NCBI RefSeq assembly: GCF_024721175.1
Contig: NZ_CP099399.1
Location: forward strand, 3,242,001-3,306,000
Length of the DNA stretch: 64,000 bases
Reading direction: 5' to 3'
DNA from: Rhizobium sp. Pop5
GTDB taxonomy: Bacteria; Pseudomonadota; Alphaproteobacteria; Rhizobiales; Rhizobiaceae
In this document: positions 38,797-47,592 of the stretch, piece after piece
Numbering within the stretch: position 1 is the first letter of the stretch
Layout: every line of letters begins with the position of its first letter
Position numbers and translations under genes: made by a program
The notes under the pieces: model-generated
Told to the model about the DNA's origin: nothing
Databases searched by the model: none
Seen by the model: the letters and a program-made list of their open reading frames with translations, nothing else

Positions 38797-40671
38797 ATGG
38801 AAGCGTTCTACATCGTGGTGCTGGTCTCGACGGCGCTCGTGCTTCTTGCCGCTTTTTCGAGCCTGCTCGCTTTCCGCTTCGGCGCCCCCCTGCTGCTGCT
38901 CTTCCTGATGATCGGCCTTGCCGCAGGCGTCGATGGCCTCGGCATCGAGTTCAGCAACAATTACCTCGCCTATATTCTCGGCTCCATTGCGCTCGCCGTC
39001 ATCCTGTTCGATTCCGGCTTCGGCACGCCGATGCAGGCCTTCCGGCTTGCGGCGGTGCCATCACTCGCGCTCGCCTCGGTCGGGGTCCTCATCACCGCCT
39101 CGCTCTTTGCCTTCGCCGCGATGTGGCTTTTGAATTTCACCTGGCTCGAAGGTCTGCTGCTCGGCTCGATCGTGGCGTCCACCGATGCCGCCGCCGTCTT
39201 CTTCCTGCTGCGCATCGGCGGCATTAACATCCGCGACAAGGTGCGTTCGACCTTGGAAGTCGAATCCGGCACCAACGACCCGATGGCGATCTTTCTTACC
39301 ATCGCCCTCGTTGAGGTGCTGGCGAGCGGTGAGCGCTACTCCGGCATCAATATCGGCATGCTCGCCATGTTCATCCAGCAGATGGGCCTCGGCGTCATCC
39401 TCGGCCTGCTCGGCGGGATGATGATCGTGCTGATCGTCAGCAGGCTCGATACCGACCGCGGTCTGACGCCGATCTTCGTGCTGGCGCTCGCCCTTCTCGT
39501 CTTCTCCTTCACGGGTGCTGTCGGCGGCAGCGGCTTCCTTGCAGTCTATGTCGCCGGCATCTATGCGGGAAACCGCAAGATGCAGGCGATCGGCACGATC
39601 AAGCGCTTCCAGGACGGCATGACCTGGCTGGCGCAGATCATCATGTTCCTGGTGCTTGGCCTGCTCGCCACGCCATCGCAATTCCCCGTCATCATCGTGC
39701 CCGCCATTCTGCTCGCCCTCTTCCTGATCTTCGTCGCCCGGCCGCTGGCCGTCTGGCTGTCGCTGCTTCCCTTCGACTACACGCAGCAGGAAATCGGCTT
39801 CGTCGCCTGGGTCGGCCTGCGCGGCGCCGTCTCTATCCTGCTTGCGATCATGCCGATCCTCGGCAAGCTGGAAAACGGCCAGATCTATTTCAACACCGCC
39901 TTCATCATCGTGCTGGTCTCGCTGCTCGTCCAGGGCTGGACGATCAAGCCGGTCGCCAAGAAGCTCGGCCTGATCATTCCGCCGCGCATCGGCGCCGTCG
40001 ACAAGGTGGAAGTCGATCTGCCGGGCGCCGCCAACCACGAATTGCTCTCCTATCGCGTCATCAAGGATAGCCCGGTGCTGCGCGGCGAGCGCATTCCGCG
40101 CTGGGCAACACCATCGCTCGTCATTCGCGACGGCAAGTCGATGCGCTACCAATATGCCGGGCGATTGCGCGAGAACGATCTCGTTTATCTCTTCATCGTG
40201 CCGAGCTATTCTCGCCTGCTCGACCGGCTCTTTGCCAGCCGTGCCCCGGTGGATGAGGACGATGCCGAATTCTTCGGAGCCTTCGCGCTTTCTCCCGCCC
40301 GCCCGGCCGCCGATCTCGACGCCGCCTATGGCCCAGGGCTTCTCAATGAGTCCGAAAAGGGTCTGACGATTGCCGAACTGATGCGGCAGCGCCTCGGCGG
40401 CAAGGCCGATTATGCCGACCGCGTCCGCCTCGGCTCGATCATTCTCATCGTCCGCGATCTCGACGAGCACGATCACGTCACCTCCGTCGGCATGTCGCTG
40501 GAAGCGGTCGAACCGGCGATCACCCTGCCGATCTTCATCAATCTCAAGGATATCATCCAGCGCGTCCGCGACCGGCTGAAAGGACGCCGCAACCGCGAAA
40601 CCACGACCTCTGAAAGCGCACAAAAAGCGCCGACCGGACGCGAAGAAGCCAGACACGAAAACGGCCGTTGA
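38797..40671 (+). CDS. nhaP2: K+/H+ antiporter, NhaP2/CvrA type
   Basis: 624 residues from the ATG at 38797 (an upstream in-frame GTG lies two codons before). About 12 membrane helices to residue 395, with CPA1 motifs LFDSGFGTP and [12 protein letters not shown] followed by [15 protein letters not shown] (the transport aspartates). A TrkA-C-like domain (about 405-480: [24 protein letters not shown]) and a CorC/HlyC-like C-terminal domain follow; that three-part layout is NhaP2/CvrA. It should exchange K+ for H+ in the inner membrane. The last 40 residues are basic and disordered. Close gap to pgk. Confidence 0.9.
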   Translation: MEAFYIVVLVSTALVLLAAFSSLLAFRFGAPLLLLFLMIGLAAGVDGLGIEFSNNYLAYILGSIALAVILFDSGFGTPMQAFRLAAVPSLALASVGVLITASLFAFAAMWLLNFTWLEGLLLGSIVASTDAAAVFFLLRIGGINIRDKVRSTLEVESGTNDPMAIFLTIALVEVLASGERYSGINIGMLAMFIQQMGLGVILGLLGGMMIVLIVSRLDTDRGLTPIFVLALALLVFSFTGAVGGSGFLAVYVAGIYAGNRKMQAIGTIKRFQDGMTWLAQIIMFLVLGLLATPSQFPVIIVPAILLALFLIFVARPLAVWLSLLPFDYTQQEIGFVAWVGLRGAVSILLAIMPILGKLENGQIYFNTAFIIVLVSLLVQGWTIKPVAKKLGLIIPPRIGAVDKVEVDLPGAANHELLSYRVIKDSPVLRGERIPRWATPSLVIRDGKSMRYQYAGRLRENDLVYLFIVPSYSRLLDRLFASRAPVDEDDAEFFGAFALSPARPAADLDAAYGPGLLNESEKGLTIAELMRQRLGGKADYADRVRLGSIILIVRDLDEHDHVTSVGMSLEAVEPAITLPIFINLKDIIQRVRDRLKGRRNRETTTSESAQKAPTGREEARHENGR

Positions 40672-40741
40672 ACGCCTTGCGTCTCGGATGATCCTTGCTA
40701 TGGTCGGCGCGACTTCCGCCAACCAAGACTGGATCCTCCCC

Positions 40742-41944
40742 ATGCCTTCTTTCAAGACCCTCGACGATCTTTCCGACATCCGCGGCAAGCGCGTTCTCGT
40801 GCGCGTCGACCTCAACGTACCCGTCAAGGACGGCAAGGTCACCGATACGACGCGCATCGAGCGTGTGGCGCCGACGATCCTCGAACTGTCCGAGAAAGGC
40901 GCCAAGGTCATCCTGCTTGCCCATTTCGGCCGGCCGAAGGACGGTCCGTCGCCGGATCTCTCGCTGTCGCTGATCGCTCCTTCCGTCGAGGAAGTGCTTG
41001 ATCACGCCGTGCTGACGGCCGGCGATTGCATCGGCGAGGCCGCCGCCTCCGCCGTAGCGACAATGAACGACGGCGATATCCTGCTCCTGGAAAACACCCG
41101 CTTCCACAAGGGCGAGGAAAAGAACGACGCAGACTTCACCAAGGCGCTTGCAGCCAACGGCGATATCTACGTCAACGACGCCTTCTCCGCCGCCCACCGC
41201 GCCCATGCCTCGACGGAGGGCCTTGCCCACCACCTGCCGGCCCATGCCGGCCGCACCATGCAGGCCGAGCTGGAAGCGCTGGAAAAGGGTCTCGGCGCTC
41301 CCGCCCGCCCGGTCGTCGCCATCGTTGGCGGCGCCAAGGTCTCGACCAAGATCGACCTCTTGATGAACCTCGTGAAGAAGGTCGATGCGCTCGTCATCGG
41401 CGGCGGCATGGCCAACACCTTCATCGCTGCGCGCGGCACCAATGTCGGAAAATCGCTTTGCGAACATGATCTCGCCGATACCGCCAAGCAGATCATGATC
41501 GAGGCCGCGACATCAGGCTGCGCCATCATCCTGCCGGAAGACGGCGTCGTCGCCCGCGAATTCAAGGCGGGCGCCGCCAACGAGATCGTCGACATCAACG
41601 CCATTCCGGCCGATGCCATGGTGCTCGACGTCGGCCCGAAATCCGTCCAGGCCATCAACGCCTGGATCGAACGCGCCGCAACCCTGGTCTGGAACGGTCC
41701 GCTCGGCGCTTTCGAGATCGAACCCTTCGATGCCTCAACGGTCGCTGCCGCAAAATACGCGGCCGCGCGCACAGCGGCCGGCAAGCTGACCTCCGTTGCC
41801 GGCGGCGGCGATACCGTCTCTGCGCTGAACCACGCCGGCGTTGCCGACGAGTTCAGCTATGTCTCCACTGCCGGCGGTGCTTTCCTGGAATGGATGGAAG
41901 GCAAGGAGCTTCCCGGCGTCGCCGTCCTCAACGCCGGCAAATGA
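40742..41944 (+). CDS. pgk: Phosphoglycerate kinase
   Basis: 400 residues from the ATG at 40742 ([27 protein letters not shown]), the standard start; the frame continues upstream to the nhaP2 stop. Substrate-binding RVDLNVPV and HFGRPKDG, hinge [12 protein letters not shown], nucleotide-binding GNxxGAFE-like [13 protein letters not shown] and the terminal [13 protein letters not shown]. It converts 1,3-bisphosphoglycerate and ADP. It ends with a good terminator, then the aldolase gene from its own promoter. Confidence 0.96.
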   Translation: MPSFKTLDDLSDIRGKRVLVRVDLNVPVKDGKVTDTTRIERVAPTILELSEKGAKVILLAHFGRPKDGPSPDLSLSLIAPSVEEVLDHAVLTAGDCIGEAAASAVATMNDGDILLLENTRFHKGEEKNDADFTKALAANGDIYVNDAFSAAHRAHASTEGLAHHLPAHAGRTMQAELEALEKGLGAPARPVVAIVGGAKVSTKIDLLMNLVKKVDALVIGGGMANTFIAARGTNVGKSLCEHDLADTAKQIMIEAATSGCAIILPEDGVVAREFKAGAANEIVDINAIPADAMVLDVGPKSVQAINAWIERAATLVWNGPLGAFEIEPFDASTVAAAKYAAARTAAGKLTSVAGGGDTVSALNHAGVADEFSYVSTAGGAFLEWMEGKELPGVAVLNAGK

Positions 41945-41979
41945 CCACCAAGCGGATTTGACAGGTTTTACATGTGGAT

Positions 41980-42014
41980 AGACCGCGGGGGCGAAGAGCC
42001 TGCCGCGGTCTTTT
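41980..42014 (+). terminator. Rho-independent terminator after pgk
   Basis: Nine pairs (41980-41988 with 42003-42011), 14-base loop, then TTTT. It separates pgk from the aldolase gene. Confidence 0.8.
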
Positions 42015-42045
42015 GCTCAAGAGCCGGAAAAAATCCCATTTTTTC

Positions 42046-42072
42046 AAACGATTGAATTGATTTCAATCGTTT
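42046..42072. promoter_or_regulatory. 11+5+11 inverted repeat upstream of aldolase gene
   Basis: AAACGATTGAA (42046-42056), TTGAT, then TTCAATCGTTT (42062-42072): a perfect dyad about 97 bases upstream of the aldolase start, in AT-rich surroundings. Shape and position suit an operator for a dimeric regulator such as a LacI- or similar carbon-control protein; the regulator is not identifiable here. Confidence 0.6.
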
Positions 42073-42168
42073 CAATGACTTAGCCTTCCATTTTCCTCTC
42101 TATAAACTTCTGTTATCGCCGTCCTATATTCGTAAACTGCTGATGTTTAATGCTGTGGAGAGAACGAG

Positions 42169-43194
42169 ATGAGCGAACGACTGGAAGACATTGCAGTGCA
42201 GATGGTTGCAGGCGGCCGGGGACTGCTCGCGGCTGATGAATCGACCTCCACCATCAAGAAGCGTTTCGACACGATCAACCTGGAATCGACCGAAACCAGC
42301 CGCCGCGATTATCGCGAGATGCTCTTCCGCTCCGACGAAGCGATGAAGAAACATATCTCCGGCGTCATCCTCTACGAAGAGACGCTGTTCCAGAAGGCCG
42401 CCGACGGCACGCCCTTCGTCGACATCATCCGCGCCGCCGGTTCGATTCCCGGCATCAAGGTCGATACCGGCGCCAAGCCGATGGCGAAATTCCCAGGCGA
42501 AACCATCACCGAAGGTCTCGATGGCCTCGGCGAACGCCTTGCCCGCTATTACGAAGCCGGCGCGCGCTTCGCCAAGTGGCGCGGCGTGATCGCCATCTCC
42601 TCGTCGCTGCCGACCCGCGGCTCGGTTCGCGCCAACGCGCAGGCGCTCGCACGCTATGCGGCTCTCTGCCAGGAAGCCAAGATCGTCCCGATCGTCGAGC
42701 CGGAATGCCTGATGGACGGCAAGCCGGGCGACCACAATATCGATCGCTGCGCCGAAGTCACCGAATCCACGCTGCGCATCGTTTTCGAGGAACTGGCCGA
42801 TGCCCGCGTCAGCCTCGAAGGCATGATCCTGAAGCCGAATATGGTCATCGACGGCAAGAACGCCCGCAAGGCCTCGGTCGCCGAAGTCGCAGAGCGCACC
42901 GTTCAGGTGCTGAAGCGCACGGTGCCGTCAGCGGTTCCGGGTATCGCGTTCCTCTCCGGCGGCCAGTCGACCGAAGAGGCGACCGCGCATCTTTCCGCCA
43001 TCAATGCCACGGCCGACCTGCCCTGGCTCGTTACCTTCTCCTACGGCCGCGCCCTGCAGGACAGCGCGCTGAAGGCCTGGAACGGCAAGCCGGAAAACGT
43101 CGCTGCCGGCCAGCGCGAATTCACCCATCGCGCCGAGATGAACAGCCTTGCGGCCAAGGGCAGCTGGAAGAAAGATCTGGAACGGGCCGCCTGA
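42169..43194 (+). CDS. fbaB: Class I fructose-bisphosphate aldolase
   Basis: 341 residues. Eukaryote-like class I aldolase: N-terminal GRGLLAADESTSTIKKRF, AKWRGVI, PIVEPECLMDG, the Schiff-base lysine in EGMILKPNMVIDGK, and FLSGGQSTEEATAHL plus SYGRALQDSALKAW. It splits fructose 1,6-bisphosphate without metal. The fbaB symbol follows the use for the equivalent gene in Sinorhizobium; other names exist. The start has GGAGAGAACGAG upstream. It has its own upstream dyad and a strong downstream hairpin, so it is a single-gene unit. Confidence 0.94.
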   Translation: MSERLEDIAVQMVAGGRGLLAADESTSTIKKRFDTINLESTETSRRDYREMLFRSDEAMKKHISGVILYEETLFQKAADGTPFVDIIRAAGSIPGIKVDTGAKPMAKFPGETITEGLDGLGERLARYYEAGARFAKWRGVIAISSSLPTRGSVRANAQALARYAALCQEAKIVPIVEPECLMDGKPGDHNIDRCAEVTESTLRIVFEELADARVSLEGMILKPNMVIDGKNARKASVAEVAERTVQVLKRTVPSAVPGIAFLSGGQSTEEATAHLSAINATADLPWLVTFSYGRALQDSALKAWNGKPENVAAGQREFTHRAEMNSLAAKGSWKKDLERAA

Positions 43195-43222
43195 GTTCTC
43201 AGGAGCTTTGATTCAAATGACG

Positions 43223-43255
43223 AGGGGCCGGCAACACCATGTTGCCGGCCCCTTC
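43223..43255 (+). terminator. Strong hairpin after the aldolase gene
   Basis: Thirteen perfect pairs (43223-43235 with 43241-43253), loop ACCAT, followed by a short TTCT. Very stable despite a weak T-run. Confidence 0.8.
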
Positions 43256-43339
43256 TGCATTGTAACGGCGACAAGAAACCGGTTCGCCTCACCGGAAATT
43301 CATGATTATCGATAGAGGCCCGCTGCAACAGGAGCCGCT

Positions 43340-44263
43340 ATGGATACCGTTTCTTACGTCACCGTCGACGTCTTCACCGCCACGCGCTTCGAGGGCAATC
43401 CGCTTGCCGTCATCTCCGGTGCAGGCGGGCTCACCGATGCGGCGATGCAGAAGATCGCCACCGAGTTCAACTATTCCGAAGTCACCTTCGTCCTGCCGCC
43501 GGACGATCCTCAGAATTCCGCCCGCGTGCGCATCTTCACTCCGACAATGGAAATCCCCTTCGCCGGCCATCCGAATGTCGGCACGGCTTACGTGCTTGGC
43601 CAGCAGGCGGAGATCTTCGGCAAGCCGGTCGGCGATACGCTGCGCTTCGAGGAAAAGGCCGGCATCGTTGAGGTCAGTCTGAAACGTCGGGAGGGAAGGG
43701 TCACGGCCGCCGCCATCCGCGCGCCGGGGCCGTTGACGATCGGCGATACCATCACGAGGGAAACCATCGCCCGCTGTATCACGCTCGATCCCGGCGCCGT
43801 CATCGCGACCACCCACGCGCCCGTCTTTGCCTCCGTCGGCCTGAACTTCGCCGTCGCCGAACTGGATGGACTCGATTCCCTGGCCGCCGCCCGTCCCAAT
43901 CTTGCCGGCTTCCATGAAGCTGCCGGCCGTCAAGTGACGAGCGGCCACGACTTCTCGCTCTTCGTCTATGTCAGGACAACTGAGGATCCGTGGAATATTC
44001 GCGCCCGCATGTTCGCGCCGCTCGACAATGTGTCCGAGGATCCGGCGACCGGCAGCGCTTCGGCAGCCCTTGCCGCCTATCTCGTCTCGCTGGCGCCGGA
44101 GGCCGATATGAACGTCCGCATCACCATCGAACAGGGCGTCGAAATGGGCCGTCGCAGCCTCATCGCCCTCGATGTCGCGAAATCCGGCGGCATCGTCACC
44201 GACGTCGTGATCTCGGGAAGCTGCGTGCCCGTCATGCGCGGAGAAATCTTACTTCGCGACTGA
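43340..44263 (+). CDS. PhzF-family isomerase-like protein
   Basis: 307 residues. The two-domain PhzF/diaminopimelate-epimerase fold is evident: VDVFTATRFEGNPLAVI at the N-terminus, catalytic-Glu segment FNYSEVTFVLPP (near residue 45), IPFAGHPNVGTAYVL and C-terminal [18 protein letters not shown] with EQGVEMGRRS. This family isomerises or rearranges small acids; most bacterial members are unassigned. No phenazine genes are present, so a phenazine role should not be inferred. It is convergent with the small gene at 44289. Confidence 0.88.
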   Translation: MDTVSYVTVDVFTATRFEGNPLAVISGAGGLTDAAMQKIATEFNYSEVTFVLPPDDPQNSARVRIFTPTMEIPFAGHPNVGTAYVLGQQAEIFGKPVGDTLRFEEKAGIVEVSLKRREGRVTAAAIRAPGPLTIGDTITRETIARCITLDPGAVIATTHAPVFASVGLNFAVAELDGLDSLAAARPNLAGFHEAAGRQVTSGHDFSLFVYVRTTEDPWNIRARMFAPLDNVSEDPATGSASAALAAYLVSLAPEADMNVRITIEQGVEMGRRSLIALDVAKSGGIVTDVVISGSCVPVMRGEILLRD

Positions 44264-44288
44264 CGATCGCAGACCTGGCGAGGCACGT

Positions 44289-44453
44289 CTACATCAGGAA
44301 GTCGCGCGAAAGCAGTGCCAAAGCCCAGACGCCGAAAGCGATCAGCGCGATCCTCCAGAAATCCATCCGTCGCCTGAGGCCGGGGAGCCCCAGCGGCTTG
44401 ATCACCTGTATCGCCATGGCAAGGATGAGCAGCAAGGCTATCAGCTTTGTCAT
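44289..44453 (-). CDS. Small two-helix membrane protein (54 residues)
   Basis: On the minus strand, ATG at 44453 to TAG at 44291-44289 encodes 54 residues: a hydrophobic helix (MTKLIALLLILAMAIQVI), a basic turn (LPGLRRRMDF) and a second helix (WRIALIAFGVWALALL). The frame is complete and compact; a GGAAAA run lies upstream as a weak ribosome site. No family recognised from memory. It lies between the convergent PhzF gene and the divergent MFS gene. Its hydrophobic pattern is consistent along the whole length, which favours a real protein. Confidence 0.55.
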   Translation of the reverse strand: MTKLIALLLILAMAIQVIKPLGLPGLRRRMDFWRIALIAFGVWALALLSRDFLM

Positions 44454-44626
44454 GCTTTATTTTTTCCGTTTTTCGGAATGTCACAGGACGGACATTTTTC
44501 CGCGCGAACAAGAGGATCACTACACGCCGTAAAGACATTCCGGGGCACAATCAATCATCTTGAGGCTGGGCTGAAGCAGTCTTGCCTTATGTCCATGTCA
44601 AATCGCTTGAGACTTGAGTCGGGGAA

Positions 44627-45925
44627 ATGAAGAGAAACCTGTTGTCCGTCGCCGCGCTGCTCTTTGGCACGCTCTTTCTTTTCATGGGCAACGGCCTGCA
44701 GGGCATCCTGCTTCCGGTGAGGGGCAACCTCGAGGGCTATGCCACGACCACGCTCGGCTTGCTCGGCACTTCATGGGCAGGGGGCTTCGTCATCGGCTGC
44801 CTGGTGGCGCCGAAACTGGTGCGCCGCGTCGGCCATGTCAGAGCTTTCTCAGGCTTCATCTCGATCATCGCCATCATCGCGCTGGTGAGCGGCATCGTCA
44901 TCCATCCGGTCTGGTGGGTGGTCCTGCGCGCCGTCACCGGCTTTTCGACGGCCGGCACCTCGATGATCATCGAAAGCTGGCTGAACGAGCGCGCCAGCAA
45001 TGAGAGCCGCGGCGCGATCTTCTCGCTTTATATCGGCATCACGCTCCTCGGCGTCGTTGGCGGCCAGATGATGATCCCGCTGGAAGACGTGCGCACGCCG
45101 GTGCTCTTCATGATCTGCGGCATCTTCTATTGCATCGCCATGCTGCCGACGACGCTGTCGACCGCCGCCTCGCCGCAGCCGCTGAAGGCGGTGCGCCTCG
45201 ACCTGCCGGCGCTCTACCGCAACTCGCCGGTTTCCTGCCTTGGCATCCTGCTCGTCGGCATCGCCAACGGCGCCTACGGTACGCTCGGCGCCGTCTTCGG
45301 TGCCGGCGCCGGGCTCTCCGATACAAGCATCGCCGTCATGATGAGCGCCACCATCTTCGCCGGTGCGCTGATGCAGCTGCCGGCCGGCCGGCTTTCCGAC
45401 CGGATCGACCGGCGTTACGTGCTGGCCGCAATGTCGGGGATCGCGGCCGTTGCCGGCCTGCTGATCTTCCTGATCCATCCGACGTCTGCCGCTCTGCTGA
45501 TCGGGCTCGTCGTTCTCTATGGCGCGGTGGCAAACACGCTCTACCCGATCGCCGTCGCCCATGCGAACGACTTCGCGGCGGCCGAGGATTTCGTCAAGGT
45601 CTCCGGCGGCCTGCTGCTGCTCTACGGCATCGGCACGGTCATCGGCCCGACGATCGGTGGCCCCGTCATGTCGGTGATTACCCCGCATGCGCTCTTCCTC
45701 GTCACCGCCGTCGCCCATCTGCTGATTACGGTTTACGCCATCATCAGAAGCCGCATCCGCGCCGCCGTTCCGGCGAGCGACCGAGACGCCTATACGACGA
45801 TCCCCACCGGCACTTCGCCGATGCTGACGCCGCAAAGCATGTCGCTCGCCGACCGCGGCACCGGCAAATCTTCGGAAACCGGAAAGTCTCCCGAAAGTGG
45901 CGATCCTGCTGTAAAGTTCGGCTGA
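44627..45925 (+). CDS. MFS transporter, YcaD-like
   Basis: 432 residues, 12 predicted membrane helices. N-half has FMGNGLQGILLPVRGNLEG and GTSWAGGFVIGCLVAPKLVRRVGHVR, the loop 2-3 motif of the superfamily; LSDRIDRRYVLA gives the matching motif in the second half. The sequence pattern is that of the YcaD-like sub-family. A polar tail (about 395-432) is cytoplasmic and low-complexity. Substrate unknown. A DUF1192 gene follows after 21 bases and is probably co-transcribed. Confidence 0.85.
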   Translation: MKRNLLSVAALLFGTLFLFMGNGLQGILLPVRGNLEGYATTTLGLLGTSWAGGFVIGCLVAPKLVRRVGHVRAFSGFISIIAIIALVSGIVIHPVWWVVLRAVTGFSTAGTSMIIESWLNERASNESRGAIFSLYIGITLLGVVGGQMMIPLEDVRTPVLFMICGIFYCIAMLPTTLSTAASPQPLKAVRLDLPALYRNSPVSCLGILLVGIANGAYGTLGAVFGAGAGLSDTSIAVMMSATIFAGALMQLPAGRLSDRIDRRYVLAAMSGIAAVAGLLIFLIHPTSAALLIGLVVLYGAVANTLYPIAVAHANDFAAAEDFVKVSGGLLLLYGIGTVIGPTIGGPVMSVITPHALFLVTAVAHLLITVYAIIRSRIRAAVPASDRDAYTTIPTGTSPMLTPQSMSLADRGTGKSSETGKSPESGDPAVKFG

Positions 45926-45946
45926 ACTTCAAACGGAGGACGAACC

Positions 45947-46138
45947 ATGAGCTTCATCGATGACGACCGGCCGCAGAAGAAGGCCGTCCATGAGATCGGC
46001 GCCGATCTTTCCATGCTGTCGGTGGACGAGCTGAAAGCGCGGGTGGAATTGCTGAAGGCGGAGATCGCCCGCCTCGAAGCCGAGGCCACCCGCAAGGCGT
46101 CCGGACGGCAGGCGGCGGAGAGCTTCTTCCGTTCGTGA
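45947..46138 (+). CDS. DUF1192 small protein
   Basis: 63 residues with GGAGG just upstream. The sequence MSFIDDDRPQKKAVHEIGADLSMLSVDELKAR is typical of the alphaproteobacterial DUF1192 family: a short disordered start and a helical coiled coil (LKAEIARLEAEATRKASGR). No function is established. It is followed by the 390-base regulatory region before rcdA. Confidence 0.88.
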   Translation: MSFIDDDRPQKKAVHEIGADLSMLSVDELKARVELLKAEIARLEAEATRKASGRQAAESFFRS

Positions 46139-46211
46139 TCGCCGAAACGCCTAAAAAACAGGAGTCTAGGCGAGAAAATGAGACTGCCTCAAGTCTAAAT
46201 CCGGCACAATG

Positions 46212-46226
46212 TTAATAAAATATTAA
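46212..46226. promoter_or_regulatory. CtrA-type box 1 (TTAA-N7-TTAA)
   Basis: Perfect TTAA-TAAAATA-TTAA. A possible -10 (GGTATTAC) follows at promoter spacing, which would place a start near 46248, in front of the candidate sRNA. Motif recognition only. Confidence 0.6.
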
Positions 46227-46247
46227 GCTTTATAAGGTATTACTGTA

Positions 46248-46352
46248 CTCATCCAGATTTTCTCTGGATCTCAGACGATTTTCCAAGCGGTGAATTGGTC
46301 TGATTTTTCTCCCTGTTTTACCTTGAGAGCCGCTTTTGCGGCTCTTCTTTTT
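46248..46352 (+). ncRNA. Candidate small RNA with intrinsic terminator
   Basis: A segment of about 105 bases with three stems: ATCCAGA/TCTGGAT (46251-46257 with 46263-46269), TCAGAC/GTCTGA (46271-46276 with 46298-46303) and the terminator at 46326-46345. The intervening strand (TTTTTCTCCCTGTTTTACC) is pyrimidine-rich and unpaired, the sort of region that pairs with mRNA ribosome sites. The terminator lies about 190 bases past the previous gene and faces no other plus-strand gene, which suggests a separate transcript. I cannot assign a known family; ends are estimates. Confidence 0.5.
46326..46352 (+). terminator. Rho-independent terminator
   Basis: Eight pairs (46326-46333 with 46338-46345), TTTT loop, then TTCTTTTTT. 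A classical intrinsic terminator on the plus strand, either of the candidate sRNA or, at long distance, of the DUF1192 transcript. Confidence 0.9.
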
Positions 46353-46388
46353 ACTTGCAGCCGGCGCACTTCCACGAAACTGTGGAGA

Positions 46389-46403
46389 TTAACCCTTTCT
46401 TAA
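46389..46403. promoter_or_regulatory. CtrA-type box 2 upstream of rcdA (TTAA-N7-TTAA)
   Basis: Perfect TTAA-CCCTTTC-TTAAG, about 126 bases upstream of the rcdA start. RcdA acts in regulated turnover of CtrA, so a CtrA box here would be feedback. Motif recognition only. Confidence 0.6.
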
Positions 46404-46528
46404 GAAACGGCTTGCGCATTTGCGCTAATGATACCATCTTAAAGTCATAAAGACCGGGCTCGGAAACTTTTCCATCGGCACGGGCGTTACCTGAACATAA
46501 GTAGCTGCGTGCAACAGGGACTATTGCG

Positions 46529-47044
46529 ATGTCGGAAGTTGGATTGAACACGATCAGTTTTGCGGGCCGCGCGGCTGCATCCTCACAGTTCAAGGCGCTC
46601 TATTCGGAAGGCATGTCGCTGGTCGAAGAGACTGCAGCCTATCTCGATGGCCAGGGCCGCGCTGCCTCGAAGGTTTTGCCGCGGATGGCTTCGGTCCTCT
46701 ATGCGGCGGAATCGATGCGCCTGACCACCCGCCTGATGCAGATGGCGTCCTGGCTGCTACTGCAGCGCGCCGTCAATAACGGCGAGATGTCACGCGACCA
46801 GGTACTGGCTGAGAAGAACAAGGTTCGCCTCGACGGCTTCAACGTCGATCGCGCCGCACCCGGCTGGGGCGACCTGCCGGAATCCTTCCGCGACCTCGTC
46901 GAACGTTCGCTGCGCCTGCAGAACCGCATCGCCCTGCTCGATCGCGAAATCTATCGTCCGGCCGAAGCCGTGATCGTCCACGACAACCAGAACAGTGTCC
47001 AGGCCCAGCTTTCCCTGCTGCAGACCGCCTTCGGGAACAACTGA
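46529..47044 (+). CDS. rcdA: RcdA/DUF1465-family protein (CtrA-degradation adaptor)
   Basis: 171 residues, all helical, no membrane segment. The sequence SFAGRAAASSQFKALYSEGMSL, then VEETAAYLDG and RLTTRLMQMASWLLLQRAVN near 65-90, and the C-terminal LQNRIALLDREIY match the alphaproteobacterial DUF1465 family, which includes Caulobacter RcdA. RcdA is a three-helix-bundle adaptor that helps deliver CtrA to ClpXP at the pole. Assignment as functional RcdA is from family memory. Upstream box and terminator arrangement supports a cell-cycle role. Confidence 0.75.
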   Translation: MSEVGLNTISFAGRAAASSQFKALYSEGMSLVEETAAYLDGQGRAASKVLPRMASVLYAAESMRLTTRLMQMASWLLLQRAVNNGEMSRDQVLAEKNKVRLDGFNVDRAAPGWGDLPESFRDLVERSLRLQNRIALLDREIYRPAEAVIVHDNQNSVQAQLSLLQTAFGNN

Positions 47045-47070
47045 TCAGATTTTCGGGAATTCGATACCAG

Positions 47071-47100
47071 ACCGGCTGCGCTTTGCGCGGCCGGTTTTTT
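47071..47100 (+). terminator. Rho-independent terminator after rcdA
   Basis: Eleven-pair stem with one G-U (47071-47081 with 47085-47095), TTT loop, then six T residues. Ends rcdA. Confidence 0.9.
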
Positions 47101-47140
47101 GTTTGTCGTTCGACAGCCGCGTCCCCCAGCATGCAAACGC

Positions 47141-47164
47141 AAAAAAGCCCGGCAGAACCGGGCT
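47141..47164 (-). terminator. Rho-independent terminator after rpmE
   Basis: Seven pairs (47146-47152 with 47158-47164) followed on the minus strand by six T residues; about 30 bases after the rpmE stop. Together with the rcdA terminator it insulates the convergent pair. Confidence 0.9.
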
Positions 47165-47192
47165 CTTTTCGAAATCCGTCGAGCAGAAGCGA

Positions 47193-47414
47193 TTAGAGGC
47201 CGAGGCCGCCGAAGCGCTTGTTGAACTTGGAGACGCGGCCACCGCGGTCCATGAGCTGCTGGTTGCCGCCGGTCCAGGCCGGATGCGACTTGGAATCGAT
47301 TTCGAGGTTCATGACAGCGCCTTCCGAACCCCAGGTCGAGCGGGTTTCGTATTCGGTGCCATCGGTCATGACTACCTTGATGACGTGATAGTCGGGATGG
47401 ATGCCTGCCTTCAT
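47193..47414 (-). CDS. rpmE: 50S ribosomal protein L31
   Basis: 73 residues from the ATG at 47414 ([19 protein letters not shown]), preceded by GGAAGATTGTT; the frame extends 13 codons with no conservation. C-terminal half [27 protein letters not shown] is the L31 signature. It has no cysteines, so it is the zinc-independent variety found across alphaproteobacteria. Convergent with rcdA, with terminators for both between them. The ABC exporter gene is divergent, 178 bases away. Confidence 0.97.
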   Translation of the reverse strand: MKAGIHPDYHVIKVVMTDGTEYETRSTWGSEGAVMNLEIDSKSHPAWTGGNQQLMDRGGRVSKFNKRFGGLGL

Positions 47415-47592
47415 AACAATCTTCCTGCGATACCGGAGTTCAATTTGCCGCATGCAGTTGCGGCCAACGAACCGATTGAATAAATGAAGCCGCAGTCGTG
47501 ATGGCTACGGCTTCCCATTAGGATGCGGTGCCTATACATGAAGGACGCCGGGATAACAAGAGCCTACAGGCCGCATTGCGCGGGTCCTGAGG

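Larger units (their letters stand above)
46139..46528. other. Regulatory interval upstream of rcdA
   Basis: A 390-base AT-rich region without a coding frame. It contains two perfect CtrA-type boxes (46212-46226 and 46389-46403), a terminator hairpin at 46326-46352 and, between the first box and the terminator, a structured segment listed as a candidate sRNA. The last 120 bases are the rcdA promoter and leader. Confidence 0.7.

Noticed and set aside
39061..40911. A 616-codon minus-strand open frame opposite the antiporter gene and pgk
   Set aside because: It spans two real plus-strand genes and reads as a low-complexity Asp/Arg/Gln/Glu chain.
43340..44263. Phenazine biosynthesis gene
   Set aside because: The PhzF fold is widespread in non-producers and no other phenazine gene is present.
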